Position numbers and translations under genes: made by a program. A model generated the notes under the pieces. The model had not been told where the DNA came from. It saw only the letters and a list, made by a program, of their open reading frames with translations, and did not search any database. DNA of 64,000 bases from an uncultured Hyphomonadaceae bacterium (GTDB lineage Bacteria > Pseudomonadota > Alphaproteobacteria > Caulobacterales > Maricaulaceae): assembly GCA_913058335.1 (NCBI GenBank), contig CAJXPX010000003.1:1-64000 (forward strand). The letters run 5' to 3'. Below are positions 43,415 through 52,885 of the stretch, piece by piece. The first letter of the stretch is position 1. Every line of letters starts with the position of its first letter.

Positions 43415-45667
43415 CTATTCTTCGCTCATCTCTCCATCTGCCGGCTTATCACTCAGCTTCTGCATCAGATAAACATGCTGCAGGGCGAGGCGCTTGGCGG
43501 TCTCTTTGAGGTTCGCCGCCGCAGAGTGACCGCCATCAATATTTTCATAATAGAGGAAGTCATGATCCTGATCTTCCATCCGCTTGGCCGCCTTACGGGC
43601 ATGGCCGGGATGGACGCGGTCATCTTTGGTAGAGGTCACAAAGAATACTTCCGGATATTCCACGTCGGGACGAATGTTGTGATAAGGCGAGATTTTGCGA
43701 AGGAATTCGCGCTCTTCCGGTTTGGACTCATCATCCGGATTACCATATTCGCCCATCCAGGACGCGCCGGCCAATAGCTTGTTAAAGCGCAGCATATCCA
43801 GCAGCGGCACGGCCACAATGGCGGCATTAATCAGGTCCGGACGCTGCGTGTACATAACGCCCGTCAAGAGACCGCCATTAGAGCCGCCTTCAACGCCGAG
43901 ATGTTCCGGCGACGTAATGCCTTTTTCAATCAGATCTTCCGCTACCGCAATGAAGTCATCATAAATGCGCTGGCGATCAGTTTTGAGACCGGCCTGATGC
44001 CATTTCGGGCCGTACTCACCCCCGCCGCGAATATTAGAGAGAACATAGACGCCGCCATTTTCAAGCCAGAGCTTACCGCGCGTGGCGCTATAGCTTGGGT
44101 TCAATGAAATCTCGAAACCGCCATAGCCGTAAAGCAGAGTCGGATTTGTCCCGTCCATTTCAATATCTTTATTACGTACGACGAAATACGGAACTTTCGT
44201 GCCGTCCTTCGACGTGGCGAAGAATTGCTCTGACACCATGGTTGAGGCGTCGAACCAGCTCGGCAAGGATTTGGCTTGCGCCTTTTCCATAGTCTCCGTG
44301 TTAAAAGTCCAGAGCGTATCCGGGGTGAGGAAGCTTTCCGTGCTGATAAAGGCGACATCTTCTTTGTCATTGGTTGCGCCGATATTCACAGACCCGTTTT
44401 TAGGGAAATCAAGCGGCGAGCTGCTCCAGCCTTCGCCGTCCCAATCAAACGCATACGCCGTGCCGGCCACATCGCGGGAGACGCTCATCAGAACCTTGGA
44501 TTTAGTTACGCCGTAACCGTTCATTGAAGATTTCTCATCCGGGCTATAAACCAGATGCACATCGGCAATTTCGCCGTCCTCCATAAAGTCGTCAATACCA
44601 AAGCTGACCAGATCGCCGGATTTAAATCCGCGCCAATCTTCGTTCAAAGACAAAAGAACCTGCCCTTTAAACTCGCTGCCGAGATCGGATTTTGCCGGAA
44701 TAGGGAATTGGATTGGCGTTTGCGGCGTTCCGTCTTGCATAGGGACCCAGAAAACCTCCGAGTCGTAGAATGTTTTAGAGCGGGAAATCACGATTTCGCG
44801 GCGACCATCGGACAGCTCGAACACGCCCGGCCAATAGCCAACATCTGTTTGCTCGCCGCGGCCTAATTCAACCGCTTCGGAAAGCGGCGTGCCGCGAGTC
44901 CAAAGCTTGGCCACCATAGGATAGCCGGAGTCGGTCATGGTGCCTTCGCCGAAATCAACCCCAATGACCTGATGGTCTGCGTCCAGCCAAGAGGCCGCGC
45001 CTTTGGATTCCTCGGTCACAAAGCCGTCTTCGACAAAGGTTTTGGTATCGGCGTTAAACTCACGCCGGATGACGGCGTCTTTGCCGCCATCTGACAGGTT
45101 GACGATGCAATGCGCATAATCTGGGGCAAGGCAGCTATTGCCCTTATAGACCCAGTTTTTATCTTCATCTGCGGCGAGCTTGTCGAAATCCAGAACCGTT
45201 TCCCAAGATGTGTTCTCGCCGAGATAGCTTTCCAGTGTGGATTTACGCCAAATGCCGCGCACATGATCGGCGTCTTGCCAGAAATTGTGAACTTCTCCGC
45301 CGCGGTAAGACACATAAGGAATCTTGTCTTTGGAGTTTAGAATTTCCAAGGCCTCGGATTGCATTTCCTCAAATCGAGGGTCCGCCATCAGCTCATCCAG
45401 CGTACGCTTATTCCAGGTTTTGACCTGATCCAGTGCCTTTTCGCCAAGAACCTCTTCCAAATAAAGGTGATCTTCATCCGTCTGGCCGGGTGTGTCGTAA
45501 GTTACCATGTTATAATCTGAATCCTTTGTCGCCGCTTCTTCAGTGGCAGCTGTTTCCGCTTGTACTTTAGAGGTCTCTGCGGTTTCGGTAGAGACCTCGC
45601 CATTACACGCTGTAAGTAGAAAAGCTGAGCCTAAAAGCAGGCCGGTTTTAAGTTTGGACAGTGTCAT
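43415..45667 (-). CDS. Prolyl oligopeptidase-family (S9) lipoprotein
   Basis: A 750-residue secreted serine peptidase. The signal peptide ends AFLLTACNG, a lipobox. A beta-propeller domain occupies residues ~70-470, and the hydrolase domain carries GGSNGGLLTG (nucleophile serine), DDRVHPGHARK (aspartate) and NIDGGHSAAAN (histidine). S9A enzymes cleave short peptides after proline. I chose the ATG at 45667 because GGGGAGA lies 5 bases upstream. A periplasmic peptidase could degrade secreted peptides, but no link to the peptide locus at 50-53 kb is shown. Confidence 0.93.
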   Translation of the reverse strand: MTLSKLKTGLLLGSAFLLTACNGEVSTETAETSKVQAETAATEEAATKDSDYNMVTYDTPGQTDEDHLYLEEVLGEKALDQVKTWNKRTLDELMADPRFEEMQSEALEILNSKDKIPYVSYRGGEVHNFWQDADHVRGIWRKSTLESYLGENTSWETVLDFDKLAADEDKNWVYKGNSCLAPDYAHCIVNLSDGGKDAVIRREFNADTKTFVEDGFVTEESKGAASWLDADHQVIGVDFGEGTMTDSGYPMVAKLWTRGTPLSEAVELGRGEQTDVGYWPGVFELSDGRREIVISRSKTFYDSEVFWVPMQDGTPQTPIQFPIPAKSDLGSEFKGQVLLSLNEDWRGFKSGDLVSFGIDDFMEDGEIADVHLVYSPDEKSSMNGYGVTKSKVLMSVSRDVAGTAYAFDWDGEGWSSSPLDFPKNGSVNIGATNDKEDVAFISTESFLTPDTLWTFNTETMEKAQAKSLPSWFDASTMVSEQFFATSKDGTKVPYFVVRNKDIEMDGTNPTLLYGYGGFEISLNPSYSATRGKLWLENGGVYVLSNIRGGGEYGPKWHQAGLKTDRQRIYDDFIAVAEDLIEKGITSPEHLGVEGGSNGGLLTGVMYTQRPDLINAAIVAVPLLDMLRFNKLLAGASWMGEYGNPDDESKPEEREFLRKISPYHNIRPDVEYPEVFFVTSTKDDRVHPGHARKAAKRMEDQDHDFLYYENIDGGHSAAANLKETAKRLALQHVYLMQKLSDKPADGEMSEE

Positions 45668-45757
45668 CACTATCTCCCCATATTGTCTTTGAATTGCCAA
45701 GAAATTTGGCGTTACGTCAACAAAGCCCAGATTGCGCCAAGGCGCAAGTGCGCCTAT

Positions 45758-46606
45758 ATGCGCAGCATGAAGTTTTTAATCATGAACGGCGCAGGGAACC
45801 GCTTTGCGGTGTTTGACGCCCGTCAAAGGCCTGATTTCGCCCTGTCTGATGAACAAGTCATCGACATCTGCGCGCCCGGCAGCAAAGTCATGGGAAAAAA
45901 GGGGGCGGATCAGCTCATCATTATCCGCCAGCCGAAATCTGATGACGCCGATATTTTCATGGAAATCCGCAATCAAAAAGGATTTGAGGTTAATGCTTGT
46001 GGAAATGCCACGCGCTGCATTGCCTGGTTGTTCATGCGAGACGCAGAGACTCAAAACTGCGTTGTTCAGACCAATGCGGATTTATTGCATTGCCTGTTAA
46101 AAGACACTTATCAAGTGGCTGTCGATATGGGACGCCCGCGGCTTGATTGGTCGGAAATTCCGCTCAAGGAACCGATGCACACACATCATATCGACGTTAA
46201 AATAGGCCCTATAGACAATCCGATTTTGCATAACCCCGGCGCCGTCAGCATGGGGAATCCGCATTGCGTGTTTTTTGTCGAAGATTTTGACCGCGCCAAG
46301 CCGCATCTTATAGGGCCTATGGTCGAGTTTTACCCTCTCTTCCCGGAACAAACCAATGTCGGGTTCGCCAAGGTCGAAAACAAAGATAAAATCCGGCTAA
46401 AAGTCTGGGAGCGCGGGGTCGGTATGACGCTGGCCTGCGGCACTGGCGCCTGCGCCGCCGTCGTCGCCGCCCACCGCCAAAAACGCACAAACCGTAAAGT
46501 CACCGTCATCGTGGACGGCGGCGTCCTGCACATTGATTGGCGAGAAAGCGATGACCACGTCATTATGACGGGGCCGATTGAGCTTGAGAAAGAAGGCGAG
46601 GTTTAG
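45758..46606 (+). CDS. dapF: Diaminopimelate epimerase
   Basis: A 282-residue PLP-independent racemase of lysine and peptidoglycan synthesis. The two catalytic cysteines are in NACGNATRC and LACGTGACAA. The N-terminus reads MNGAGNRF, a variant of the usual GLGNDF. Starts at 45758 (MRSMKF) and 45767 (MKFLIM) are both possible. It makes meso-DAP, the substrate of lysA at 6689. Its 3' end overlaps the AraC-type gene on the opposite strand by 4 bases. Confidence 0.94.
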   Translation: MRSMKFLIMNGAGNRFAVFDARQRPDFALSDEQVIDICAPGSKVMGKKGADQLIIIRQPKSDDADIFMEIRNQKGFEVNACGNATRCIAWLFMRDAETQNCVVQTNADLLHCLLKDTYQVAVDMGRPRLDWSEIPLKEPMHTHHIDVKIGPIDNPILHNPGAVSMGNPHCVFFVEDFDRAKPHLIGPMVEFYPLFPEQTNVGFAKVENKDKIRLKVWERGVGMTLACGTGACAAVVAAHRQKRTNRKVTVIVDGGVLHIDWRESDDHVIMTGPIELEKEGEV

Positions 46607-47502
46607 ACCTCAACCTTCAAATAGATATCTGTTCTGCAGTTGGCTTCTTCGACCTCTTCCGGATCATCAATATAATGAAACAGGCAGGGGGTATCAGAAA
46701 CAACTAAGTTTGTTTGCTTTAAAGCCGTTTTGTATAGAACGTCTAATGTCGAAGGTAATTTCCTGTCAAACCCTTGATGTCGAATGGTGAGATAAATACC
46801 TTCCGAGAGCTTTCTAGCAGACATATTGGGCCCCAGGTTTGAAGGCATTTTCTTTACCACTAGAGCACAATCAAAAATGAAGTCCTTGCCCTCGAAAGTT
46901 TCAATATCACGGTGAGGTATGCCTAACACGCCTAGTATATTGAGCGGTTCCTCTATCATCTCAAATAACTCACCATATACTTCATTTAAGGCTGGATATT
47001 TATCCGTGGTTTCAGTCACAATCAGCGCGAACGGATCCAGAGAACAAATTCCAACACGCAACGATCCGGTATTTTTAGGTGAACTGGATAATGTTTTGTA
47101 AACTTCCGCTATACGATCCGGCTCGGTCTTGATGGCAGTAGCTGTCATTTCAGTTTCTCGCTTTACGGCTTTTGCAAAAGCCTGACTCGATCCGTATCCC
47201 GCCGCCATTGCTGCTTGTGTGATACTCGTTTTTTCTGAAGCTAGAGTTCCTAGACCTTTGGCAAGGCGCAATCGCGTCACCAAGTCAGAAAATGTTTCTC
47301 CGCTCACGAGCTTGAAAATTCTGTGGAAATGATATTTAGAAAGCCCGGATGCTTTTGCCGCGCCTTCAAGGGTCGGAAAGTTGTCTTTCTCTAAACAGGC
47401 TGAAATATAATTTATCGCCTTCTCTATCGATTTTATTATCTCAGGTTTCGCTACCATTTTTACATTCTCCATTTGTTTAAAATGAATATTTAGCGCCTCC
47501 AT
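46603..47502 (-). CDS. AraC-family regulator with GyrI-like effector domain
   Basis: A 299-residue transcription factor. The N-terminal ~115 residues hold two HTH motifs (AAKASGLSKYHFHRIFK and QAAMAAGYGSSQAFAKAVKRE). The C-terminal ~160 residues form a GyrI/Rob-like small-molecule-binding domain. This N-terminal HTH plus GyrI layout is typical of drug or solvent sensors. The likely target is not evident; the DedA gene divergent from it (127-base gap) is one candidate. An internal ATG (MENVKMVAKPE) may be the true start. Confidence 0.85.
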   Translation of the reverse strand: MEALNIHFKQMENVKMVAKPEIIKSIEKAINYISACLEKDNFPTLEGAAKASGLSKYHFHRIFKLVSGETFSDLVTRLRLAKGLGTLASEKTSITQAAMAAGYGSSQAFAKAVKRETEMTATAIKTEPDRIAEVYKTLSSSPKNTGSLRVGICSLDPFALIVTETTDKYPALNEVYGELFEMIEEPLNILGVLGIPHRDIETFEGKDFIFDCALVVKKMPSNLGPNMSARKLSEGIYLTIRHQGFDRKLPSTLDVLYKTALKQTNLVVSDTPCLFHYIDDPEEVEEANCRTDIYLKVEV

Positions 47503-47629
47503 AATTTTTTGCGTGTCCGATCTTGCTTAGACCTTGAAAAATAATTTTCCCCTAGGGGCAACTAATCTTGGAAATCTCATTATACTTGTTAGAGTCTCGA
47601 ATAACTCCTGAAAATTTGCTTTAACAGGG

Positions 47630-48256
47630 ATGTTTATGTTTGATTGGATTTTACAGATTATAGAAAATCTCGGCTATTTCGGGCTTGCGCTTTTGATGCT
47701 GATTGAAAATGTCTTTCCCCCTATCCCGTCTGAACTCGTTATGCCGCTGGCCGGGTTTCTGGCGGCGCAAGGGACATTTTCTATATGGGGGCTCATTATG
47801 GCCGGGTCGGCGGGTTCATTGGCCGGAGCGGTATTCTGGTTTTATATCGGCAAAGCTGTGGGGCGGGATCGATTAATGCGTTTCTCTTCCCGATATGGCC
47901 GATGGATCGCCTTCTCGCCCTCCGATATTGAGCGGGCGGAAAATTGGTTTGATCGCCACGGCAAGGCGGCGGTGTTTATTGGCCGTCTCATTCCCGGCGT
48001 CAGAAGCTTTATCTCTGTCCCGGCCGGAATTGCGAATATGAACGTCCCGGTTTTTATTTTATATTCTACCTTGGGGACTATTATCTGGACGGGCCTTTTG
48101 ACCTATGCGGGCTACCTCTTGCAATCCCAATATGAGAAAGTTGAAGATTGGCTGAATCCTATCTCTTGGGCCGTCATGGGAATAGTTTTAGCTTGGTATA
48201 TTTACGGCGTTGTCACTTTTGATAGGCGGCAGAATAGGTCAGAGGGAGACGGTTAG
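47630..48256 (+). CDS. DedA family membrane protein
   Basis: A 208-residue protein with the DedA/VTT signature: ENVFPPIPSELVMPLAGFLA, then GAVFWFYIGKAVGRDRL and FIGRLIPGVRSFISVPAGIANM with the conserved acidic and arginine residues. DedA proteins include undecaprenyl-phosphate and phospholipid flippases. There are about five hydrophobic segments. It is divergent from the AraC-type regulator. Confidence 0.9.
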   Translation: MFMFDWILQIIENLGYFGLALLMLIENVFPPIPSELVMPLAGFLAAQGTFSIWGLIMAGSAGSLAGAVFWFYIGKAVGRDRLMRFSSRYGRWIAFSPSDIERAENWFDRHGKAAVFIGRLIPGVRSFISVPAGIANMNVPVFILYSTLGTIIWTGLLTYAGYLLQSQYEKVEDWLNPISWAVMGIVLAWYIYGVVTFDRRQNRSEGDG

Positions 48257-48268
48257 GTCATTCAGAGG

Positions 48269-49498
48269 TCACGCAACATAAGATAATTTTTGCATGTCTT
48301 GGGGCCTTTTAGCGTCAAAGCTCATTGTAAAAGTGGCGCCTTTGCCAGGCTCACTGTCAATCACAATATCGCCGTCCATCATGCGAGCAAATTTCCGCGC
48401 AATAGATAGTCCGAGCCCGCTGCCGCCATAACGGCGCGTCGTCGATCCATCGGCCTGAGTAAAAGGCTCAAAGAGTTTGGGCTGTACCTCTTTTTCAATC
48501 CCAATGCCTGTATCTATCACTTTGATTTTGAGAGTGTCGGAACGACTTTGTTTTTCGGATGACACTTGAACGGAGACTGATCCAGTCTCTGTAAACTTTA
48601 TTGCATTCGAAATTAAATTTGAAACACATTGCCCTAAACGGAGGCCGTCAATATGAATTGATTCAGGACAGGCTCTGTCCACCTCCAATGTAAGAGACAG
48701 CCCCTTGGCGTCGGCAGAGGCGCGGTGCAAATCCACGGCCTCGGAGAGAACCTTCATTACATTTTCATCTTGTGGATTAAGTGTCAGTCGTCCCGATTCT
48801 ATTTTAGAAATATCTAGAACATCATTGAGAATGCCCATCAAAGCCTCTCCGGATTTGAGGATGATATTAACAATCTCTTTTTGTTCCGGCGGCATGTCAA
48901 AACTCTTCATGACTTGCGCCATGCCTAAAACTCCGTTCATGGGGGTTCTGATTTCGTGACTCATATTTGCCAAAAATTGTGACTTGGCGACATTCGCGGC
49001 CTCTGCCAAAGCTTTCTTTTTTGTGATTTCCTGACTCATGTTGCGCGTTTCTTCCAGCAGGACTTTGTGAAAGCGCGAAACAAATAAGAGATCGACCGAG
49101 CTATCCGTCGGCGCAAAATCGGAAAAGATTAAATCGCGGGCTTTGTTGTTTTTTCCTTCAGACGGCACATGTCCAAGAAGGAGTAGATAGCCGTTTTGAG
49201 AATTGATAACGCTTCCTCTCAGAAATATCTCTTCTGCTATCCCCTTGCCTGACATAACAATTTCCCGGATCGTCCCGCCCTTTCCGGAGGAAGAAATTTT
49301 CTGCGGAAAATTTACGCGAAAGATAGAGTTTAAAGGCTTTCCGATAGGCTCGAGCGATATATGACGCTTTAAGGAGGGCCCAAGGCCGGAGATGGCCCCC
49401 GCCTTGTCTATTTCAATATGGGCTGGAAATAACCTGTCCAGTTTATCTTGATTGAGAAAAACACCCACGACGTCAGCCCACCATATCCAACGCGTCAT
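48269..49498 (-). CDS. H-NOX-associated sensor histidine kinase (HnoK-like)
   Basis: A 409-residue soluble kinase. The N-terminal ~140 residues resemble the HNOBA (H-NOX-associated) domain. A coiled coil leads to [18 protein letters not shown] (phospho-acceptor H181) and a HATPase with SNAIKF, DTGIGI and [13 protein letters not shown]. There is no membrane segment or receiver domain. Its start overlaps the end of the H-NOX gene by 26 bases, the standard H-NOX/kinase pairing in which NO-bound H-NOX alters kinase activity. The phosphorelay partner is not obvious nearby. Confidence 0.88.
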   Translation of the reverse strand: MTRWIWWADVVGVFLNQDKLDRLFPAHIEIDKAGAISGLGPSLKRHISLEPIGKPLNSIFRVNFPQKISSSGKGGTIREIVMSGKGIAEEIFLRGSVINSQNGYLLLLGHVPSEGKNNKARDLIFSDFAPTDSSVDLLFVSRFHKVLLEETRNMSQEITKKKALAEAANVAKSQFLANMSHEIRTPMNGVLGMAQVMKSFDMPPEQKEIVNIILKSGEALMGILNDVLDISKIESGRLTLNPQDENVMKVLSEAVDLHRASADAKGLSLTLEVDRACPESIHIDGLRLGQCVSNLISNAIKFTETGSVSVQVSSEKQSRSDTLKIKVIDTGIGIEKEVQPKLFEPFTQADGSTTRRYGGSGLGLSIARKFARMMDGDIVIDSEPGKGATFTMSFDAKRPQDMQKLSYVA

Positions 49499-50060
49499 GA
49501 TAAGACTTATTTGAAAGAGGCAAAGTTACAGCGCGTTCCAAGGTAAAATACGTCCCGTCCGCTTTGATCTCATACTCAAGAGTCATTTGCGCCTCAAAAT
49601 GTTCAATAACCCCTTCCATTATTCCGAAAACCAATTCTTCAAACCCTTCCCGCGCAGAGCGGTAGATTACTTTAAGTCTATCAGTTTCCACGGAAACCAA
49701 TTGGAAACTCGGCAAGATCGCCTCCGGCAGAGTTCTGTTCAAACTTTCATGCATTCGATCTAAGTTCTCGAGAAAATCAGGTAATGTTTTCCCTGTCAGC
49801 GTCAAAATGCTCTCATATCCCGCTTGTTTCGTATATTCGATCCAATGGCGGCCCGCGGCCCGCAAGACATCTTTGATTGACAGATTACATTCTTCCGAGA
49901 TTGCCGTAATCAGTTTCAGGGTAATTTCATCCGTATGATAGGCGGCGCTAATGAAGTGTTCTTCTTTCAGTCCGGAGTGTTTCAGACATTTTAACCACAC
50001 TTCTGTCCCGTATAGTTTTAGGACAGCGTGCTGACATCCTCTGTGGATCATTCCATACAT
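49473..50060 (-). CDS. Haem-based NO sensor (H-NOX/HNOB)
   Basis: A 195-residue haem protein. MYGMIHRG opens the fold. The proximal haem ligand is H104 (LDRMHESL), and Y133-S135-R137 form the YxSxR motif that binds the haem propionates ([13 protein letters not shown]). P117 matches the conserved proline that distorts the haem. I see no distal tyrosine typical of oxygen binders, so NO selectivity is likely. It overlaps the downstream kinase gene and is divergent, across 221 bases, from the peptide exporter. Confidence 0.92.
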   Translation of the reverse strand: MYGMIHRGCQHAVLKLYGTEVWLKCLKHSGLKEEHFISAAYHTDEITLKLITAISEECNLSIKDVLRAAGRHWIEYTKQAGYESILTLTGKTLPDFLENLDRMHESLNRTLPEAILPSFQLVSVETDRLKVIYRSAREGFEELVFGIMEGVIEHFEAQMTLEYEIKADGTYFTLERAVTLPLSNKSYHDALDMVG

Positions 50061-50281
50061 ATACGTGACGCTTTTCTAATTCGGGCTGTCTCAATAACTC
50101 ACAGAAACATGCAAAGTTTAATAAGACGTTGTTCTTTCTCTCCGCCTATCTTAACAGGGTTAACAAAGTATATTATCTTAAGTTGTGCGCAATTTAGTCG
50201 ATAATTTTTTGTGCTCCCCCTAGATTGTGAGCCTTAAAATCGCCTCTTCCCAAATCATGACAAATTCCTTAACCCCATCTT
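50061..50281. promoter_or_regulatory. Shared divergent region, H-NOX against exporter
   Basis: The gap must hold promoters for both directions. It includes the direct repeat TTAACAGGGTTAACA around 50152-50166. No clear NnrR/FNR or NsrR site was found by eye. The ribosome-binding site of the plus-strand gene is weak. Confidence 0.4.
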
Positions 50282-50500
50282 ATGTCTGATTTGTTCCGCA
50301 AAGAAGCATTAGAAAATCGGTCACGGGCGCTTTACGGCGAAGTGGCTCTGCGCGGCCCTTTGAGCAGTTGGATTTTGACCGCTCTCATTCTTATTTTTAC
50401 AATTATAGCTATTACGCTTTTATTTGTTCTAAGAGTGCAAACTGAAGACGGGCCCATGCGCCTATTCTTCTGGTTATTAAGCGGGGCAAAAAGCGGATGA
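50282..50500 (+). CDS. HlyD adaptor N-terminal stub
   Basis: A 72-residue protein. LFRKEALENRSRALYGEVAL matches the cytoplasmic start of CvaA/HlyD-type membrane fusion proteins, and residues ~29-50 form the single membrane segment. After RVQTEDG it ends within about 20 residues, so the periplasmic hairpin, lipoyl and barrel domains are absent. The next gene begins within its stop (ATGA), leaving no room for a lost fragment. It may be a functional mini-adaptor or a deletion relic. The uninterrupted frame and coupling favour function. Confidence 0.7.
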   Translation: MSDLFRKEALENRSRALYGEVALRGPLSSWILTALILIFTIIAITLLFVLRVQTEDGPMRLFFWLLSGAKSG

Positions 50501-52560
50501 GCTTATTTTCCCGACCTTCCCTGCCGGTTATATTGCAAACCGAAATGACAGAATGCGGTCTGGCCTGTATGGCGATGATTGCCCGCTATCACGGCCACGA
50601 TATTGATTTGAATATTTTGCGGCGTCGTCACCTCGTCTCTATGAGCGGCACGTCGCTTGGCGGGTTGATGAAAATTGCGGCCACGCTCGATTTGGCGCCG
50701 CGGCCGCTTCGGGTCGAACTCGACCAACTTCATAAATTGCAGACACCGGCCATTTTGCACTGGGATCTTAATCATTTTGTCGTGTTGAAATCCGTCAAAG
50801 GCGACAAGGTTAAGATCGTTGACCCCGGTATAGGCCAGCGCGTTATGTCCCTGAGCCAAGTCTCGAAACATTTTACCGGCGTCGCAATGGAGCTCTCTCC
50901 CACAGCGGAGTTTAGCGCGCAGGATGAGCGCCTCCGCCCCCATTTATCCTTGCTCTGGTCGCGACTGGTCGGGTTGAAACGGGCTATCTTTCAAACGCTG
51001 AGCTTATCGGTTGTCCTACAGCTCATCATTCTGGTCAGCCCGTTCTATCTACAACTGGTTGTCGACGGCGCCTTGCCAAGCGGGGATTACCAACTGCTTT
51101 TGGGCTTGGCTCTCGGCTTTGGCGGCCTTGCAATCTTGCGCGCGGTCAGCGAGGCCGTTCGCGGCTGGGCCATTCTGATCTATGGTAATCAGATGAGCTT
51201 GCAGATGGTTGGAAATGTCTTTCGGCATATGAGCCGGCTGCCCACTCGCTATTTCGAAAAACGCCATGTCGGCGACATTATTAGCCGGATGAATAGCACA
51301 AAGCCTATTCAAGAAGCCCTGACGCAATCCGTTGTTTCCGTCTTGATTGACGGGGTAATGGCGGCCTTAATGCTGGCCGTCATGTTTCTCTACTCGCCTT
51401 TGCTTTTTGCTATTGTGCTTGTCAGCGCGCTTTTGCTCATTTCGGTGACACTCATTATTTATCCGCATCTGCGCCGTACGCAGGAAGAAACTATCTATGC
51501 CAAAGCAGTCGAGAACACGCATGTCATCGAATCTATTCGCGCAAATACGACTGTTAAACTTTTTGGGCGCGAAGCGGAGCGCGAAGCGGCATGGCGTAAT
51601 CTTTATACTGATTTCATCAATGCAAATGTCGAATATGGCAAATTTCTGGTGCTGCAGAAGTTTGCAGAAACCCTTATCAATGGGCTTCAAATAGTTATCG
51701 TCGTCTGGGCGGCGGCCGTTTTAATGATAGGAGATGGCAGCGCTTTTACCTTGGGTATGCTGGTCGCCTTCCTGGCTTATAGACAGTATTTCACGGACGC
51801 CGTGTCTCAACTCTTGCAAAAAGGGATAGAGTTTCGTCTGCTTTCGCTCCATTTGGATCGGCTCTCCGACATCATATTTGAAGAGCGCGAGCCCCAACGC
51901 GCCGTTATAGAGAGCGCCCCCGATATAAAGGGACATATTGAATTGAAAGATGTCTCTTTTCGCTATGCCGACTCTGACCCGTGGGTGCTGGAAAATCGAT
52001 CTTTGAATATTCCCGCCGGGCAGATGGTCACTCTCACCGGGAAAAGCGGCGGCGGGAAGACAACGCTTATGAAGCTAATGCTCGGATTATATGCCCCTGA
52101 GGGCGGGACACTCAGCATAGACGGTCAATCCTTGCCAAAAATCGGCCTGTCAAATTGGCGCTCGCAAATTGGAGTTGTCATGCAGGATGACCGACTCCTG
52201 TCGGGAACAATTGCCGATAATATCAGCTTTTTCGACCCCGAAATGGATATGACCCGCGTTCAGAAAGCCGCTCAGTCCGCCCAAATTCACGATACAATTG
52301 CTAAACTTCCCATGAATTACCTCTCGGTCGTCGGAGATATGGGCTCAATTCTGTCCGGCGGACAGAAGCAAAGATTGCTCCTCGCACGTGCGCTCTATCA
52401 AGATCCAAAGGTTTTATTTCTTGATGAAGGCACCGCCAATTTGGATACGGAAACGGAAAAAGCGATTGTCGGCGTAATCAAGAATCTTGAAATCACGCGC
52501 GTAATCGTTGCCCATAGGCCAGCTTTCATCAAAGCCTCGGATATAGTTGTCAATATCTAA
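50497..52560 (+). CDS. C39 peptidase-containing ABC exporter
   Basis: A 687-residue PCAT-type transporter. The C39 domain (residues ~10-130) has Q14, catalytic C20 (MTECGLACMAMI), H93 (NHFVVL) and D109 (VDPGIG), so the protease looks active. Six membrane segments follow, then an ABC domain with GKSGGGKTT, LSGGQKQRLLLARAL and VLFLDEGTA. It resembles CvaB/RaxB-type exporters that cut double-glycine leaders while exporting the peptide. The stub adaptor is coupled to it, and a matching GG-leader gene lies 220 bases downstream. No TolC-like gene is in the window. Confidence 0.93.
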   Translation: MSLFSRPSLPVILQTEMTECGLACMAMIARYHGHDIDLNILRRRHLVSMSGTSLGGLMKIAATLDLAPRPLRVELDQLHKLQTPAILHWDLNHFVVLKSVKGDKVKIVDPGIGQRVMSLSQVSKHFTGVAMELSPTAEFSAQDERLRPHLSLLWSRLVGLKRAIFQTLSLSVVLQLIILVSPFYLQLVVDGALPSGDYQLLLGLALGFGGLAILRAVSEAVRGWAILIYGNQMSLQMVGNVFRHMSRLPTRYFEKRHVGDIISRMNSTKPIQEALTQSVVSVLIDGVMAALMLAVMFLYSPLLFAIVLVSALLLISVTLIIYPHLRRTQEETIYAKAVENTHVIESIRANTTVKLFGREAEREAAWRNLYTDFINANVEYGKFLVLQKFAETLINGLQIVIVVWAAAVLMIGDGSAFTLGMLVAFLAYRQYFTDAVSQLLQKGIEFRLLSLHLDRLSDIIFEEREPQRAVIESAPDIKGHIELKDVSFRYADSDPWVLENRSLNIPAGQMVTLTGKSGGGKTTLMKLMLGLYAPEGGTLSIDGQSLPKIGLSNWRSQIGVVMQDDRLLSGTIADNISFFDPEMDMTRVQKAAQSAQIHDTIAKLPMNYLSVVGDMGSILSGGQKQRLLLARALYQDPKVLFLDEGTANLDTETEKAIVGVIKNLEITRVIVAHRPAFIKASDIVVNI

Positions 52561-52732
52561 ATCGTCCAAATTTTGGTCGAAAGTTGCGATCTCAACTCAA
52601 TTTCTCATTCTTTTTGTGATTTCTTGCAACCTTTCCTAGTGTTTTACGTAATTTACATATCATTAACCATAGATTGTTTTGAAACAGAGCAATTTTTACT
52701 TGCCAGACACTATAGTTTCTGATGTCTTAACA

Positions 52733-52756
52733 CAGAGCATCAATGGTGGTGCTCTG
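52733..52756 (+). promoter_or_regulatory. Hairpin in the leader of the GG-peptide gene
   Basis: CAGAGCA and TGCTCTG form a 7-bp stem with a 10-base loop, 24 bases before the peptide ATG. It could stabilise the short mRNA or serve as an operator. A CtrA-like TTAACCAT occurs further upstream near 52663. Confidence 0.4.
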
Positions 52757-52780
52757 AACACTTAATGAAAGAGAAAATCA

Positions 52781-52861
52781 ATGCGTGAGCTTACTCTTGA
52801 AGAAGTCGAAGTCGTAACAGGTGGCATGCCCATCCTCACAGGCGGCATCGGCGAAAACTAA
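52781..52861 (+). CDS. Double-glycine leader peptide (secreted-peptide precursor)
   Basis: A 26-residue product. The leader MRELTLEEVEVVTGG has the double glycine at residues 14-15 and hydrophobic residues at -12 (L4), -7 (V9) and -4 (V12), the positions read by C39 peptidases. The core is MPILTGGIGEN; a second TGG at residues 20-22 could allow another cut. An AAAGAGAA ribosome-binding site lies upstream and a strong terminator starts 25 bases after the stop. The core has no cysteine or serine, so thioether chemistry is unlikely. It is too short for a typical bacteriocin; a signal peptide is a better guess. Confidence 0.8.
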   Translation: MRELTLEEVEVVTGGMPILTGGIGEN

Positions 52862-52885
52862 GAATTTAAAAAATGTGGATTTGTG

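Noticed and set aside
52561-52780. Sigma-70 promoter and CtrA site for the GG-peptide gene
   Set aside because: TATAGT at 52711 and TTAACCAT near 52663 are present, but no -35 box at correct spacing or second CtrA half-site supports either.
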